Positions 32,419 to 45,000 of a DNA stretch of 64,000 bases are shown piece by piece. The stretch covers positions 2,790,001 to 2,854,000 of the forward strand of contig JAGUCH010000001.1 of assembly GCA_019096065.1 (NCBI GenBank). Reading direction: 5' to 3'. Both the position numbers and the translations under genes were made by a program. Within the stretch, counting starts at the first letter, position 1. Each line of letters begins with the position of its first letter. Source of the DNA: Paracyclopina nana. Its lineage: Eukaryota; Arthropoda; Copepoda; Cyclopoida; Cyclopettidae. Below the pieces are notes generated by a model, which was not told the DNA's origin, searched no databases, and saw only the letters and a list, made by a program, of their open reading frames with translations.

Positions 32419-34647
32419 AGTGTGAAGCTATCAGTGAATTAACCAAATGTTGTTTTCCATTAGAGCAAATGAGTAACCGCGGAGAGCCTAAATAGTCACG
32501 GGTGGTCTTCCATCAGGACGCAAAATAGAAATAACGTTTTTCTTTTACTTTTGCCTAAGGAAAAAAAAACAGTTGGCCAAGCTGCCTTTTCTTTGCTTTG
32601 TCCTTATTTTTAGACTTGAGTCTCGAAATTTGGTTGCTATTTTCGAACACTATTTTGCAGTTAGAGTTCTCGGTTTGAATAATTTTTGCTATTGCCAAGC
32701 TGATGCTTCAAGCTTCATTTTCACAAGTACCCATGAAAGATGAAACAAAATGTGGGCCCAGCCTGTCAAGATCTCGCCAGGCGAAAAGAGTAATTACTTC
32801 ATCACCTCAAGCAAATTAACAAATGCTGCGAAACTCGTAATGCGCCCTTTTGGTCATTTTTAAAGGTCCTAATTTCAAGATTGCATGTGTCAGGGGATTC
32901 ATCTCCTAAAAATTATTTTTACAGGACTTTTCTCGTGTATTTGGAGGATTTACCACTCCAGATTTGCATCTTAACAAGATGACCAAACATTCGCCTCTTT
33001 TAGATTTTTCTTTTGCTTGATATAGCATATCTCACAATTTTCTTTCTTCAATCTCACTTCTTCTCATTGTAGAGTAAAGCAATGAATACGAATCCCTTCC
33101 AAGGGAAAAGAAGTTAACAAAGTCCTCCCGCCCATTTATATACCCTTGCTACAATAAATGAAACACATAATGTCTTTAGAAATGAATGTCGACGAGATGT
33201 TTGCCTGGTTTCCCCTAATTATACTTCTGCTCACATACTTTATTTACTTTGCAAACAAAAAGCAAACCCAATGAAATACTCGCTGCTACGGCTTTTAATA
33301 TCATAATGTCGATTATATTAGTGACCATGAATGACTCATAGCGAAATATTCGATGAGAGAGTATTCTAACCTTTGAGTAGAAAATGGATTGTCCAACTCA
33401 CAATGCCGAATGACTTAATGAATGTTTTCCCTTCGTTAAAGAAATCCAATTTTTTGGAACTTGAGCACAGGACATATTTCATGAAAATAGTCAAATGTGG
33501 CCTCTATTATTTTCCATTGTGGAATGTTTTCAAAAGTCTTTGGTATTTTTGTATCTTGGTCCACCAATACGCACATGTACATTTATGGATTATATTGACA
33601 ACCCAGAAATCATTAAAAGTAGAGCCTGAAAATTGGACTTAAAATAGCACACCCCTCAGGTGGCTATCAGAAAGTCAAGAGGGTTTTAAAAGGGGAATAC
33701 CATTTTTGAAGAGGACATTTCTCTTTGGGTATACAGAATGTGCAAAAGAAAAAAAGATCTAGCTAATTGGAAATATTTACAGTACTCGCTCAAAATGCCC
33801 TCTTAAGAATAAAGCCGGTTGAAATTATGACCTATATTTTGTCTCAACACGAAATGGAAATGGTTGGTCAAAGTGCAAAGCATAAATTATCAATAATCAT
33901 CGCTAATTTTGGTGCAGCTAAACTTCGCCCAAGTCTACTGAATACATTATCAGAGCCCAATAGACCATAATCATTCTACTTTTGTCAGACAATTCCAGCA
34001 AACTGGGGGTGCCTCTCATACATTCTAATCTAGAGCTATTGTTGCACACAACAGAGTCATTACATATTTCAGATGGCTTTCTTCTTCCAATAGTTCGTGT
34101 GAAATAATTTCGCCATGCCCATTTTAAATACGTAGTCTCAAAAAATGGATCACTTTGCTCAGTGCCTTTTCTATGAATTTTTCAAGGTCTGTAACTGAGG
34201 AGTGTGCATTTTAGAGACTGTTTATGTAAGCATAGGTTCATTATTTACGCACAAACCAAGCCGGCTTTTCAATTCATTTTTCATCCTAGCATGCTTGATC
34301 GATTGTCAATGCAAAACTGCAGCGATAAAAAATTGTTGACTCTTTTTCTCTTTCTCATAAGAACTCTTTCAAGAATGACTCAAGGAAGCTAAAAGCCTTT
34401 GGATATTTTTTGAATGATTGTCTGAAAGCATACGTTATTTAGAATATACTACTTTGAAATATCATTTTTATCAAAATTTTATCTGCTCCCATATACTAAA
34501 TAAATTATCCAAAAGTCTAGTTCAAGTAGTGCGTATTAGGCAGTTTTAGTAACATTTAATGTTAGCATGCTCTTGGGCGAAATCGTCATACCCCAACGTG
34601 TCAAGGGCTGCTCTTATTTCGTTCCTGTGCTCCGTATTTCCAGTTGG
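32419..34647 (+). other. Intergenic, no gene seen
   Basis: About 2.2 kb of AT-rich sequence. Open frames of 60-90 codons (33373, 33767, 34204) lack splice context, signal peptides or recognisable motifs. It probably contains the upstream control region of neuropeptide F. Confidence 0.6.
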
Positions 34648-34656
34648 TATATAAAG
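34648..34656 (+). promoter_or_regulatory. TATA box and initiator of neuropeptide F
   Basis: TATATAAAG lies 44 bases before the ATG at 34700, and an arthropod-type initiator TCAGT sits at 34681-34685, about 30 bases downstream. Together they define a textbook focused promoter with an approximately 17-base 5' UTR. Confidence 0.8.
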
Positions 34657-34699
34657 TGCGAGGCGACCTAGTTGGTGGATTCAGTGTTCGTCTGGCTTC

Positions 34700-35657
34700 A
34701 TGGAGGCCAAGATCTGGAGCAGAGGCGGTGGGCTCACTAAGGCGATACTTGTCTTTGCTGTGCTCAGTGTATGCATCAGCATTTCGCAAGCGGCCGCAAT
34801 GCCATTTTCCTCTGGAGGGGGGCTGGGGGACATGAAATCGGCGTTGAAATTCCTCCAGGATATGGACAACTACTATGCAAACATCGCTAGACCTCGGTAA
34901 TTATAAACTAATCACCCTTGCTTTTCTTGATACAATTGGCCCCATGAGTGTAGAAATAACCATTCTTCCAATTAATCATGCTTAGCCGCTCGAACGACGA
35001 AACAGAGTCGTCGTCAGTCGATGCCACGGCCTCACCATCCTCAACAGCTTGGCCTCATCAGCGAGTGCCACTCAAATTCGTGATCGGAAGGAAAAGGTTT
35101 GGCAAAAGCGTAAAAAGTCTCGCTCTAAGGACAATTCTATAATTTTTTGTCCTGTTTTTAAAGAAGAAGTCCGGGAGCCTGTTCCGAAGATTCCTACTGC
35201 GCAAGTTGGGTGCGATTTTTGCAGTTGCAAAATGCGGATAATTCGTTCACTCGATTATCCAGGCCTAGGTTAGAGTGTACCCACGGCTGCTAAATAATGC
35301 ACTAGCTTGATTGATGTATCATATAGTACGCACTTAAATGGAATAATATGGTGTCACAGCACTCATTAAGCTTAGATACATACGCTATTATGCACTCATA
35401 ACAAATGACCTATTCACCTTTGGTGCTATGCAAGTTTCTATTTATAATCGTTCATGAATAGTAGTGACATGTGACGCACCACGCACTCTTAAACAAACAG
35501 CTTTCCAAATTGTCATAAATTACAATGTAATTGCACATTTGATGTAGCGCTCGCGCAAAACGGCACAATTAAAATTTCGTTTCGTTCTCTCAACAGGTTC
35601 GGTAAACGAAGCATGGACCAAGAGAAAGTCCCATCTGACGAGTACTTCTCAGTATGA
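34700..35657 (+). CDS. NPF: Neuropeptide F precursor
   Basis: Exons 34700-34896 and 35597-35657 give an 85-aa prepropeptide. The signal peptide covers LTKAILVFAVLSVCISISQA. The mature peptide ends ALKFLQDMDNYYANIARPRF, followed by the GKR amidation/cleavage site and a short tail ending YFSV. The F-L-Q-x-(L/M)-D-x-Y-Y...RPRF-amide pattern is diagnostic of insect and crustacean long neuropeptide F, the NPY homologue regulating feeding and reward. The intron splits the Arg codon of RPRF (phase 2, CG then G), the position conserved in NPY/NPF genes. An alternative terminal exon lies inside this intron and is listed separately. Promoter elements upstream are strong. Confidence in identity is high. 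Confidence 0.93.
34986..35142 (+). CDS. NPF: NPF alternative terminal exon
   Basis: Within the NPF intron, an acceptor (CATGCTTAG) at 34985 joins phase 2 and encodes a Ser/Thr-rich insert followed by VIGRKRFGKS and a stop at 35140-35142 (117-aa precursor). A second possible acceptor at 35096 (GGAAAAG) in the same frame gives ARPR directly joined to FGKSVKS, an 80-aa precursor with the normal RPRF ending. Both options therefore supply an Arg-Phe-Gly-Lys amidation motif. The second acceptor lacks a pyrimidine tract. In penaeid shrimp and several insects, NPF transcripts with an insert of about 37 residues before RPRF are known; here the insert would be 36 residues but ends in its own stop. Confidence 0.45.
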
Positions 35658-35955
35658 CACTTATAAATATCCACGTTAAGGTGAGAGAGGTGATCCCAAT
35701 GATGAGATTACGTCTGAATTGGTCCTTTTCCTTTTCAGTTTGCCAGTATTCATCGTTCCTCATTGATACATACATGTGCAACACCTCAAAATGGAGATGA
35801 AGCCTGAACCATCAGTTGTGTCCTGGTTTTTTCACTCATGAACAGAATGTGGTTTTCATTAGTCGCAGTCAAAGTCAGGAGGCCAAACTCTTTGTTACTA
35901 TTTTAATCTATGAAATTAAACGGCATTATAGCTTAGGAGGAAATAGGCTTTTTAA

Positions 35956-35961
35956 TTTATT
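35956..35961 (-). other. Polyadenylation signal of WDR86-like gene
   Basis: TTTATT on the plus strand, AATAAA on the minus strand, about 30 bases past the stop codon at 35992. Confidence 0.6.
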
Positions 35962-35991
35962 ATTCGATGTATACATCTCATATTTATCAGA

Positions 35992-38125
35992 TCAAACTAT
36001 AGTTTCATCTTTGTCATCTTCATCTTCGTCGTCACTTTCGTCTTCTTTGTCATCATCCTTCTCCTCATCAGATTCCTCATCAGATTCCTCGTCTTCGTCA
36101 TCATCCGAGTCCTCTTCTTCGTCGCTCTTTTCTTCCTTAGCTTCGTCTTCACCATTTTCAGCTTCTTCATTCGTTTCTTCAATGGCAACCTCCACAACCT
36201 CCTCTTTAATCTCCTCTTCTTTTACTTCAGCTACTGGCTCTTCTTTGACGTCCTCCACTGGCTCCTCCTCGCCCAACGTGTGCTCAACATCACCAGCCAA
36301 AACGCGCAAATACTCCCTAAAAAAAGATTATTGCCAAACGCAAGCTCTATCTTGTGATGATTCTTGAATATACTTGACAAATTCCCAGTCGATCCTGAAG
36401 ATCCGGATTGTTCCGTCCGTGGTTGCGGAGTAGATTTTTTCCCCAGACATTTGAAAGGCCATGATGCTGCCCTCGTGGCCGCTAAAAGTCCTCAGCAAAT
36501 GTCCCGACTTTGCCTCATAGCAACGGATTACTCCATCCCCGCACCCAGTTATAACTAGAGTGCATATTTTCATCTCTTAATTCTATTTAGGAGGCTTTAT
36601 GACGTTACCTAACCCCTTGTAAAATTTAACCTGTGTCACGGATAGCGTGTGACCTTTGTAGACCACAGTGTTGTCGCCGTGCTCAGTCACCCAGCATTTG
36701 GCTGTCCCGTCCACCGAAGCTGTATACATGAGCCTCCGATTGACAGACATCGCCAGAATAGCTGATCTGTGGGCTGTAAAAAATTTCAGAGCTTTGCCAG
36801 TCCGGATGTCCCAGAATCGGATTGTTGCATCAGATCCGGCAGTGTAGAGTTTCTTCCCACTCGGATCAGTAGCCATGGCCGTTATTGTACCCGTGTGGCC
36901 TTTGAGGGTCTAGAAAAGATACCTTTGTCTTCATAGCTAATGGGCTGTTTTGTTCTACATACATGCAAGCATTCCCCGGAATACAAAGACCACACTTTTG
37001 CCGTAGTATCTGCTGAGGCAGTGACAACAGCATCACCTTGAGCAATCAGCAGATTTTCCTCACCAGTTTGTTTAGACTCGGTCGCTGGTCTGGGTCTACT
37101 GCTTTCCGGATCAAAGTCATCCTCGTCCTCACTGTCCGGATCAAGGCCACCCGGCAAAAATATCAAAGGGTAGACTCCACTAGAGTGTCCCTAATTTAAA
37201 TGCATTTTACTTCACCCTTATGGAAGGCAATTTTAATTTCAGAATGACAGCTCAGATAGTTTCGCTTTTTTCAACTCCATTGCTATACCTACCTTGAATG
37301 TTCGAATCAATGGCCTATCCTTGTTAGCTTTGGTGATTTTTGAGTGCCACACTCGCCCAGTTTTGTCGTGAGACGTGGAAAAGAGCAACTCCTTCGTGAC
37401 CAGAATCTTGTGAATCTTCGAGTTGTGTCCAGTGAAGGTGAACATGCATTTGTTGGATGTCAGGTCCCACTTTTTAATTGTCGCATCTGCAGATCCAGTG
37501 TAGACACTCGTATCCATGACAACCGCGCAAGTGATGTAAGCCTTGTGACCCTGAAGCATTCAAGCATTTAAGATTCATTCGCAAAAATAAGAGCCTATCC
37601 TAGGATTTACTTAAGCACGCCGATACACTTCGAGGCCACTTCCTCCTCGTCTTCTTCTCCCTTTGGAGATGGAGGAATTGGCTGTCCGAAGGCATTTAGA
37701 ACTGGAGCCGGCTGGTCTTCCAGATCCCATATTCTGGCCGTGCAATCTTCGGAGCCAGACACAAGGACCGACTCATCACTAGCTAAAGCCAAGCAGTTGA
37801 TCCCGTCTTCGTGGCCTTCAAAAGTTCCAATAAGTTCGCCCTCTCTGAGTTTTTTCATCTTCCGAGCTAGGGAGTTGTTAATAATTGAATTATCACAGAA
37901 AAACACTTTTGGAAACTTTTTAGCCGGAATGCATTCATGAAGAGGCTTTTCCAGAAGCTGGCTGCATGCCCTCAAAAGAATCATATAGAAGGCATATACT
38001 TCATTTAAGTGCGCAAACGAGCAAGACGTACTTAAGGAATACTGAATGGTGAGTCGTTTGAAGAAACTCAATTTCTTCTCCTTGGTCTTCTTCCTCCTCT
38101 TCTGCTTATTATCATCAGCCGCCAT
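35992..38125 (-). CDS. WDR86: WD-repeat protein, WDR86-like
   Basis: Exons (minus): 38032-38125, 37611-37866, 37293-37550, 36963-37190, 36631-36909, 36374-36573 and 35992-36316, about 545 aa. The N-terminus is short and Lys-rich (KQKRRKKTKEKK). At least seven WD40 units follow: GHEDGINCLALASDESVLVS, GHKAYITCAVV, GHNSKIHKILV, GHSSGVYPLIF, GHTGTITAMATD, HRSAILAMSV and GHEGSIMAFQM, each ending with a V/I-W or equivalent. Blade order and sequences resemble WDR86. Blade 4 carries an acidic insertion (DPDSEDEDDFDPESS), and the last exon adds a roughly 108-residue very acidic Glu/Asp tail ending DETIV, not typical of vertebrate WDR86. The junction between exons 2 and 3 is one base short of a frame-preserving GT-AG splice. 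The family is firm, the exact orthologue moderately so. Confidence 0.85.
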
Positions 38126-39004
38126 TTTTAAGCAAGTTTTGCGCAACCACTGTTGTACTTTAACTAAATCTCCACGACGAGAGGTGTTTGTTGGTGGCAA
38201 CGAAAAGGTCACAAAGCGACAAGAAAAAGTGGAATCTTCATGAAAAATTAATCCCGAGGAGCTAAGACAACGGCAAAGTAGCAATCTCATATTGTAGTAT
38301 ATTTCTCGTTGTAAGTTAAACTGTGAATTTTCACATATAGCTGTTGGGTAGCACAAACGGTACTTTAGAATATAGTTATGGTATAGTTAGTATGTGTGTT
38401 ATAAGCAGCATGCAATTAAGTGGTCCATTTACGCAGGACAAATCATGACCACGAACATAGTGATAATTAACTCGGCAAGTCCTTTCGGAGCTGGGAAAGC
38501 TTCGTCGAGAGCGAAAAATATGCCTGAATAAAAATGGGAACAAAGATGCATCATGAAATGATGCCAAAAATGCAAATGAGACTCAAGAGATAACTAGCAG
38601 GCAGTAGCCATCATATCAAGATGATGAAGAAGAATCATAATTGAGCCTGTAATGTGGATGTTGCTACACGACAAGCATACAATTTTGTAGGTTCTTTCGC
38701 AAGCTAATTATTTTTGAGCTTTCATATTCCTGTAAGAAAGCTTTGTTTGCACGTTCACCGCCATTATATCGAGCAAAAATTAATTAGTACAATAAGCATG
38801 CTTCTTATATAGCATCAGCCAGATTGTAGTGCATTTAGTGTTACAAATGGGGTTAGCGCACCACCCTCCTGCTGCAGGGGGTAGGTGGTACTTGGTGGTT
38901 TGTGGTGGTGTTGACACAAAATATTTTGACAACAGTGAGCAATTAATTTAGTAGCAGCTTTTCTAAATCATGAGATTTGTGGACAAGGCGAGGTCGAACT
39001 AGAA
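38126..39004. other. Intergenic, no gene seen
   Basis: Upstream region of the WDR86-like gene and 3' region of the phosphodiesterase gene. It contains a GT/GGT-rich stretch near 38860-38910 and no supported ORF. Confidence 0.5.
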
Positions 39005-42000
39005 CTACTTGAAGGCATTCACTACTCGGTTGCGGGTGCGGCGAAACAGGCCCGCACCCCCGAGATCCTCGGAGCTATGGACCACAATGCCGGGAGCGTG
39101 CGAGGGCCGCGGATTATCCTCTACGCTGAAGCTGGCCGAAAGCCTCTTTCGGCCTCCCATTATCGAGGAAGGCGGCGAGGCTGCGGAATGAGGAGAGTTT
39201 GAGCGGCGGCCCTCAGGACCCGAGGGCGATCGAGGAATGTTCATCGTGGATGACCTCGACCGTGTTACCTTGTGAGAGGAGGAGCCGTTGTTGCTGTTCG
39301 ACGACTCCTCATTGCTTATGCCGGAGTCGATGCTCGAATCAACATTCAAATGAGGTCCATGATGGCACTGGTCTACTTGGATCTCCGTGGTGAGATTGGT
39401 CGTGGCCGTCCGGCTCGGGCTTTTGCTACTCAGGCGCCGGTGAAAGAAAGACGACCCCGATGCTTTGTTGCTTTTTGCGGGATGGTGGCCCCGAAACGAC
39501 CGCTACAAAAGACCAGCCACATATAAATCATGACCGCCTGCAGAAAGCTAAATCTTGAGAGCCATACACAGCATGGAAAGGCTGTTTCTTTTTCTCGCGC
39601 CTATCGCTCCTTTGTTCACGAAACGTGATACGTACTGACGTGAATGGGATTGGAAGTGTCGAAAATGTCACATTGCCAGGCATTACTTTGAGACTGACGC
39701 TTTTTCAATGGGGGATATGGCGGAGGAGGTGGCAAATTAGTTATTGGAGGCGATTGTTCACTCTAAAAGGGAGGCGAATCGAAAAACTGACCTTTTTGGA
39801 AATGGCCGATTTCTTGGCCTCCAATGCGGCGGCGGCCGCGTTGGCTGACTTCAGGGTCTCTACCGTGAACTCGATATCGACAGCCTCGTCAGTGCCGAGC
39901 GTAATCTCCTCAATGGGCTTTTCTATTGTGTCATGATCGATCCACGTTAAGCCCATTTCCACCTGGAATTGTATTCGTAAAATGAGCTGTTGGCACGCGT
40001 CGATTAATGGTGTTTGGGAAGGACTCACTTTTTCCGCGAGGTCCGTCCATTTCTCTCGGTTGGACAAGCATCCGTCCAGGAGGGGCTTAATCCAGGGGAA
40101 CGACTCGGACAGAGATGTGTAGAGAGGCCGGCAAACCACGTCGATGAACTCCACTTGCATTTTGGGCAGTTCGTCTTTCCTGTCTCTATCCATCATTGCC
40201 TATGCGCGAGAGAGAAGCAGATGCAGCCTTGAAAAGTTTGCATCTCCCAAGTTGAGCTAGCATATATTGCTACGCGCATTGTAGCGGAGAAAAAGGTAGC
40301 AGCAGCAACACCCGGAACTGTCACATATTTGATGGCCTGGAAATTACTTTTGTTTCCACTGCACAGCAGCTCACATTTTGTGCGTTGCTGCACTCTTGCG
40401 CAGCTTGCCATTTTCTCTCCTTTGATCTGCCATAATATAGAAAATCCTGCTCTGATAGCTTTTCCTCCGCCAATTTTCTTTGACTTCTTCGCCAACAGTA
40501 ATTGGGCGCGATGTAAGGAAATGAACGAGTGAAAGAAATGCAGCAAAATCTTTCCCCAGTACTTCCAATTTCGCCTAGATGCTATCAGCACTCTTGGGAC
40601 TTGGCAAAAAAACTGCAGACACAGAAAGTTAACTCGGTACACACATGATACCATTCTCCCAGCAGCGAAGAGCAAAAAAAAGAAGGCCGAGAAAAAGAAC
40701 CGCACCATAAACTTCATTTATCAATGCAAGTTGTCAGAGGAATAACTTGAAATGGCTGTTTCAACTTGGCAGTGAGTACTCACAATAGGCTGAGTATTGA
40801 GCCTCAGCTTTTCCAAGTCGCCTTGGTCGAAGAACTCATCAGCAACTCGTTTGGCTAGGAGATGCTGCTGCTCCCAAGGCTTGGCAATCGCACTAACATC
40901 ACAGGCCGTCATAAGCATACCACAGAGCACTGAAAAGCAGCATCGAACCTTTTTAGCATTAATTACAGAGCAAAGAAGCTTTACTGCATGCAGCGAGGTC
41001 ATTTTCCAAATGGCACTAAAGAGAGCCCCCCCAAAAGTGTATAGCCACAAATTGTGCCCACTTTTACATTATTATAGCTATGGGCTACCACTGGCACTGA
41101 AACGGTGGTACTTACTATGACATGACCAGCCAGCCAGCCTTAATTAGATGGCTTTTCGTAATAAAGTTAACGTGGTGCATTTTGCAGCAGGCTTGGAATT
41201 GCGCGCAAATTCTGGCTCACGGAAAATGAAATCCATTTCGCGACGTAATGCAAAAGGCACCAGCAGCGAAGGTCGTTAAATGCAAAATGCCCGATATGCT
41301 CCGACTTACATTCTTTTTTCTCCTGCTCCTGCCAGTCAATTTCTCCACAGTTTGCAGTCTCTAGGAAGCGATCCTTCTTTCGAAAGTAGAGTGCCAAGTC
41401 CGTGGATAGAATTGCTTGCTCCACGACCTTCATCACTCGACGATAATCTTCAGTGTTAAGACCCTGAAAGAAGAAAAGATGGATTAAGTGGAGGGCTCAA
41501 CTTATGCCACTTCTCCTCAGCATGAAACCCTATCTTCCTTAATCGCTCGACACGTCAGTGTGGGAGCATAAAAGGGCGCATTATATGCGTAATTAGCTTG
41601 CCTGAAATATGTTGTTGCCCTCCGAGCTGAGAATCATGACGCATTGGTCAAAATGGTGGTGCTCCATGGTTGACGTAGAGTACAGGATGGCCAAGGGTGA
41701 TTCCACCTTGGACTGGAAAGCATTGTTGGTGCCTCTGTGGTCCAAGTCATGACACAGACAGGCTACGAGCAAACCCAGGATCTGGAACATTGGTTAGTGT
41801 ATGCACCATTTCTGGAAACGCGCAAGGCTTTCTAACCTCAAGGTCGTCCATGAAACGATCCATTTTACCGGTCCGCAAGACGGTGAACATGGTTTGACAA
41901 ACGTTGAGTGCGTGCCTCCAATTATGATAGCTGACAGGCCTATAGTTCTTCTTCACGCTGAGGACCCATCGACAGAGAACCTGGGGAGGCAGCAAGTTTT

Positions 42001-45000
42001 CCTCGTTAGCAAAATTGATGAAAAAAACTTGGCACTTTCAAAGGCCGGAGGGAGCTTCAAAATGTGACACCAGAAAGAGTGATTGACAAGAACTCGACCC
42101 GAGTGCAAGGAAAGTTTTGCCTGCATGTGGGAATAAGTCTAAGGAGGATGTGTATCTGCTGCAGAATGCTATTAACATTTCCACCGACGAAGGAAAAACG
42201 GATCCCCGACTAATGATGTATGCGGTGGAGATAGATATAAATCAACTTGGTATACAGAGCGTACCCAGTGCACAAAGAAAGACCTCCTCTTCTGCACTCT
42301 TTGGTTTCGTACTCATCAATTATTGACCGCACATACAGATCTAGACGTGAGCTTCCTATATGCTGTGCTCGAAACGCGTATCATCGTCAGAATATTCTTC
42401 TGTGGTTTGTTTTCAGGCCAAATGATGGTAATTGAGGCACATTAAGCAAACGAACCACCACTCTCGATGTTTGCATGTTTAGTTTCATTGTCAATCTAGG
42501 CGCAATCATTCAGGGCGCGCTCTGTTTACATTTGTTGCCATTCGCTGTTGACACTTCCGTATCTTCTCTCTGGGGCATTATTGCTAGTTTTAGGGTTGCC
42601 TGCGAGCCGCATTATTCAGACTGTATCATAATTCCTCTTATCTAGCAAAATCCGTATCATAAGATCCCTATACGAGCCCCCAACCAAGAAGCGAAATTGC
42701 TTCAAAGCTACGCAGAGTCAATTTTTCTATTATTGTCAGCTAGCTTTCTAAAATGTCATTGTTCAATTACCTTATATGGTATGTGGAACTGATTGACGAG
42801 GCCGAAATCCAGAAACATCCTCACCGTCACTTTGTAGGTCTCCTCGTCGGAAAGAGTCATATCATTGAACTTATAGCTGCAATGCAATTATACGAGACAT
42901 AACATATTAATTTTCCCCGAATCTGGGTATTTCAGCTGAGATGAGATTACATCCGCTGCTGTAATGTGCTGCAATGCAAAGTACAGCACTTGTAAGAAGC
43001 TAGCAAAGGAGTGCATCATCATTACATTGCCAGGGTTTTATCGATTTTGCTGTCAAACACTACAGCAGCAGCAGCACATCTTTATTTGGGCTAAACAGCT
43101 GGAACTTTCTCAGCAAAATATCATTGCACCGAGCAGAAGTTTGAAGATGATAGACACTTGTTGCAGAAGAAAAACTTTGAAAGTTTCGCCAACTGGCATG
43201 CAAGTGAAAGTGGGAACAAACATTTACCTATAAAGGGAAAACGTATCAGACGTCGGAATGACGGCCTTTGCCAACTCTTCTGTGTCTTCCACAGTTGCAG
43301 AGGCGTGATAGCTAAGGCAGTCCAAGGCCACCTTTTGCTTGGCCATCAACTTGATTGCACCTTCGTACATCTTCGTATTGTGAATTCCAATCCCGCAGAA
43401 AATGGCGAAGGCCTCAAACAAAGCGATATCCGACTCCTCAAACGCTGATCCATTGTTCTGAAAAGAAAATCGATTATTGAAAAAAATTGACCTGCGTGGA
43501 TCATTTTTCGTCTTTGGCAAAATATACAACCAAACAACTTTCCATTAGCCTCTGTCCTATTATAGCTTCCAAGGCATGTGTACCAAATTCTTGCAAATTA
43601 GTTTTTCCTACAGCAGTCAACTAACTAATGCTTGGAAGTATAGGGAAGAAGAAGAAGGTACTTGAGCTATTGTCTACTTGGCAACAAGTTCTGACAGCAA
43701 TTACAGTAAAAGATAAATGCATACTTTGTTGATAAGTTGGGCCACGCCAATAACATCTCTTTGCCCGTTGTATATCGGCAAACAAAGCATGGTGCGTGGA
43801 ACAAATCCATCTTTGTCCTCCAATTTGTCTCCAAGCCATTTTGCCACCGAGCTCAAATTCAACACCTATTATTGAGGAAAAGGGCAGGGAAGAGAGCTTC
43901 AGCACCAGGGGGAATTGGAAGAATAAAAGTGCTCACCTCCGCAGTTGCTGCCACATATTTGGCGATTTTAGCCCTGGGAGACTGGTGAAGGCTTACATCG
44001 GAGGGGCCATAGGCTTTGACCTCTCTCGACTCCGATGTCAATTCCCAGACGCGCTGAAATCGAATGTTGGTTTCTTCGAGGAAAGTGCTCAGATTAGTAC
44101 CGGGCATCATGATGGCATTTTTGAGGCTAGCAGCACTGCAAGTGCTTTGCGAGTCCTGAAAAAAAGTAAAATTCAATGAGAGAGTGCATAGTTGACTTTA
44201 GAAATATCAATCTGGGAGTAGAACTTTCACAATTCCTTTCAATTTCTGGCTCTAAACATGCACAAAAAGCCTCATTTAAAACTAGTCTGAATCAGAACGA
44301 AACGTAAAAGTATCGTCAGAATTCTATGCAGCGCCGAAAAGCTCACTAAAAGCTTCCTTTCTCCTCCGAGCCTTGGCATTTTGGATATAATGCAATATCA
44401 AGCTCTAATGAGATGACGTTTTGGAATGTAGGAAAGGAAGGTTACATTGTGGCTAATCATGAGCTGTATAACAAAATAATAACAAAAGGCCCTCTGCCAA
44501 CAAATAAGCGAACAAATGTTACATAAGAAGCAGCAAGCAATCTTCTTGCTTCTTCCACGCCATAGCCCAACTTCAATGATTTATGTCACTTGTGTACGCT
44601 ATAACCGAGAAAGAACAGCATTTCACGTCACAAGTACTTTTGATCACAAGCCATAAACTTCAAGCTTTCCTCGCTTAAGATAACAGACTGAGGATACAGA
44701 CTCTCCAGCTTATTAAAGAGTCTCTTGTATTTTTTTGCACTAACTTACCTCAGCAGGAGGAAATACAAATTCTGAAGACTCTATTGGAGCGGGTCCGTGA
44801 GCTCCCCCGACAACTGCTGCTGCACTCGTTATAGACGAGGGACTACGGCAGGTTCCTGTAGCTGAGGCTCCTGATGTCGATCCGGTGTTGACGAAAAAAT
44901 TTGCGTCTTCCATCTAAAAGATGAAATAAAAGTTGCTATTTTGCCGATGCTATCACCTGTCGAACAGGCAGACAGCCTCCATGTTTTGCTTTTTTTTCGT

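Noticed and set aside
36576-36608. A 33-base intron in the WDR86-like gene
   Set aside because: Too short for an animal intron; a 57-base intron (36574-36630) with a better donor gives the WD-repeat consensus.
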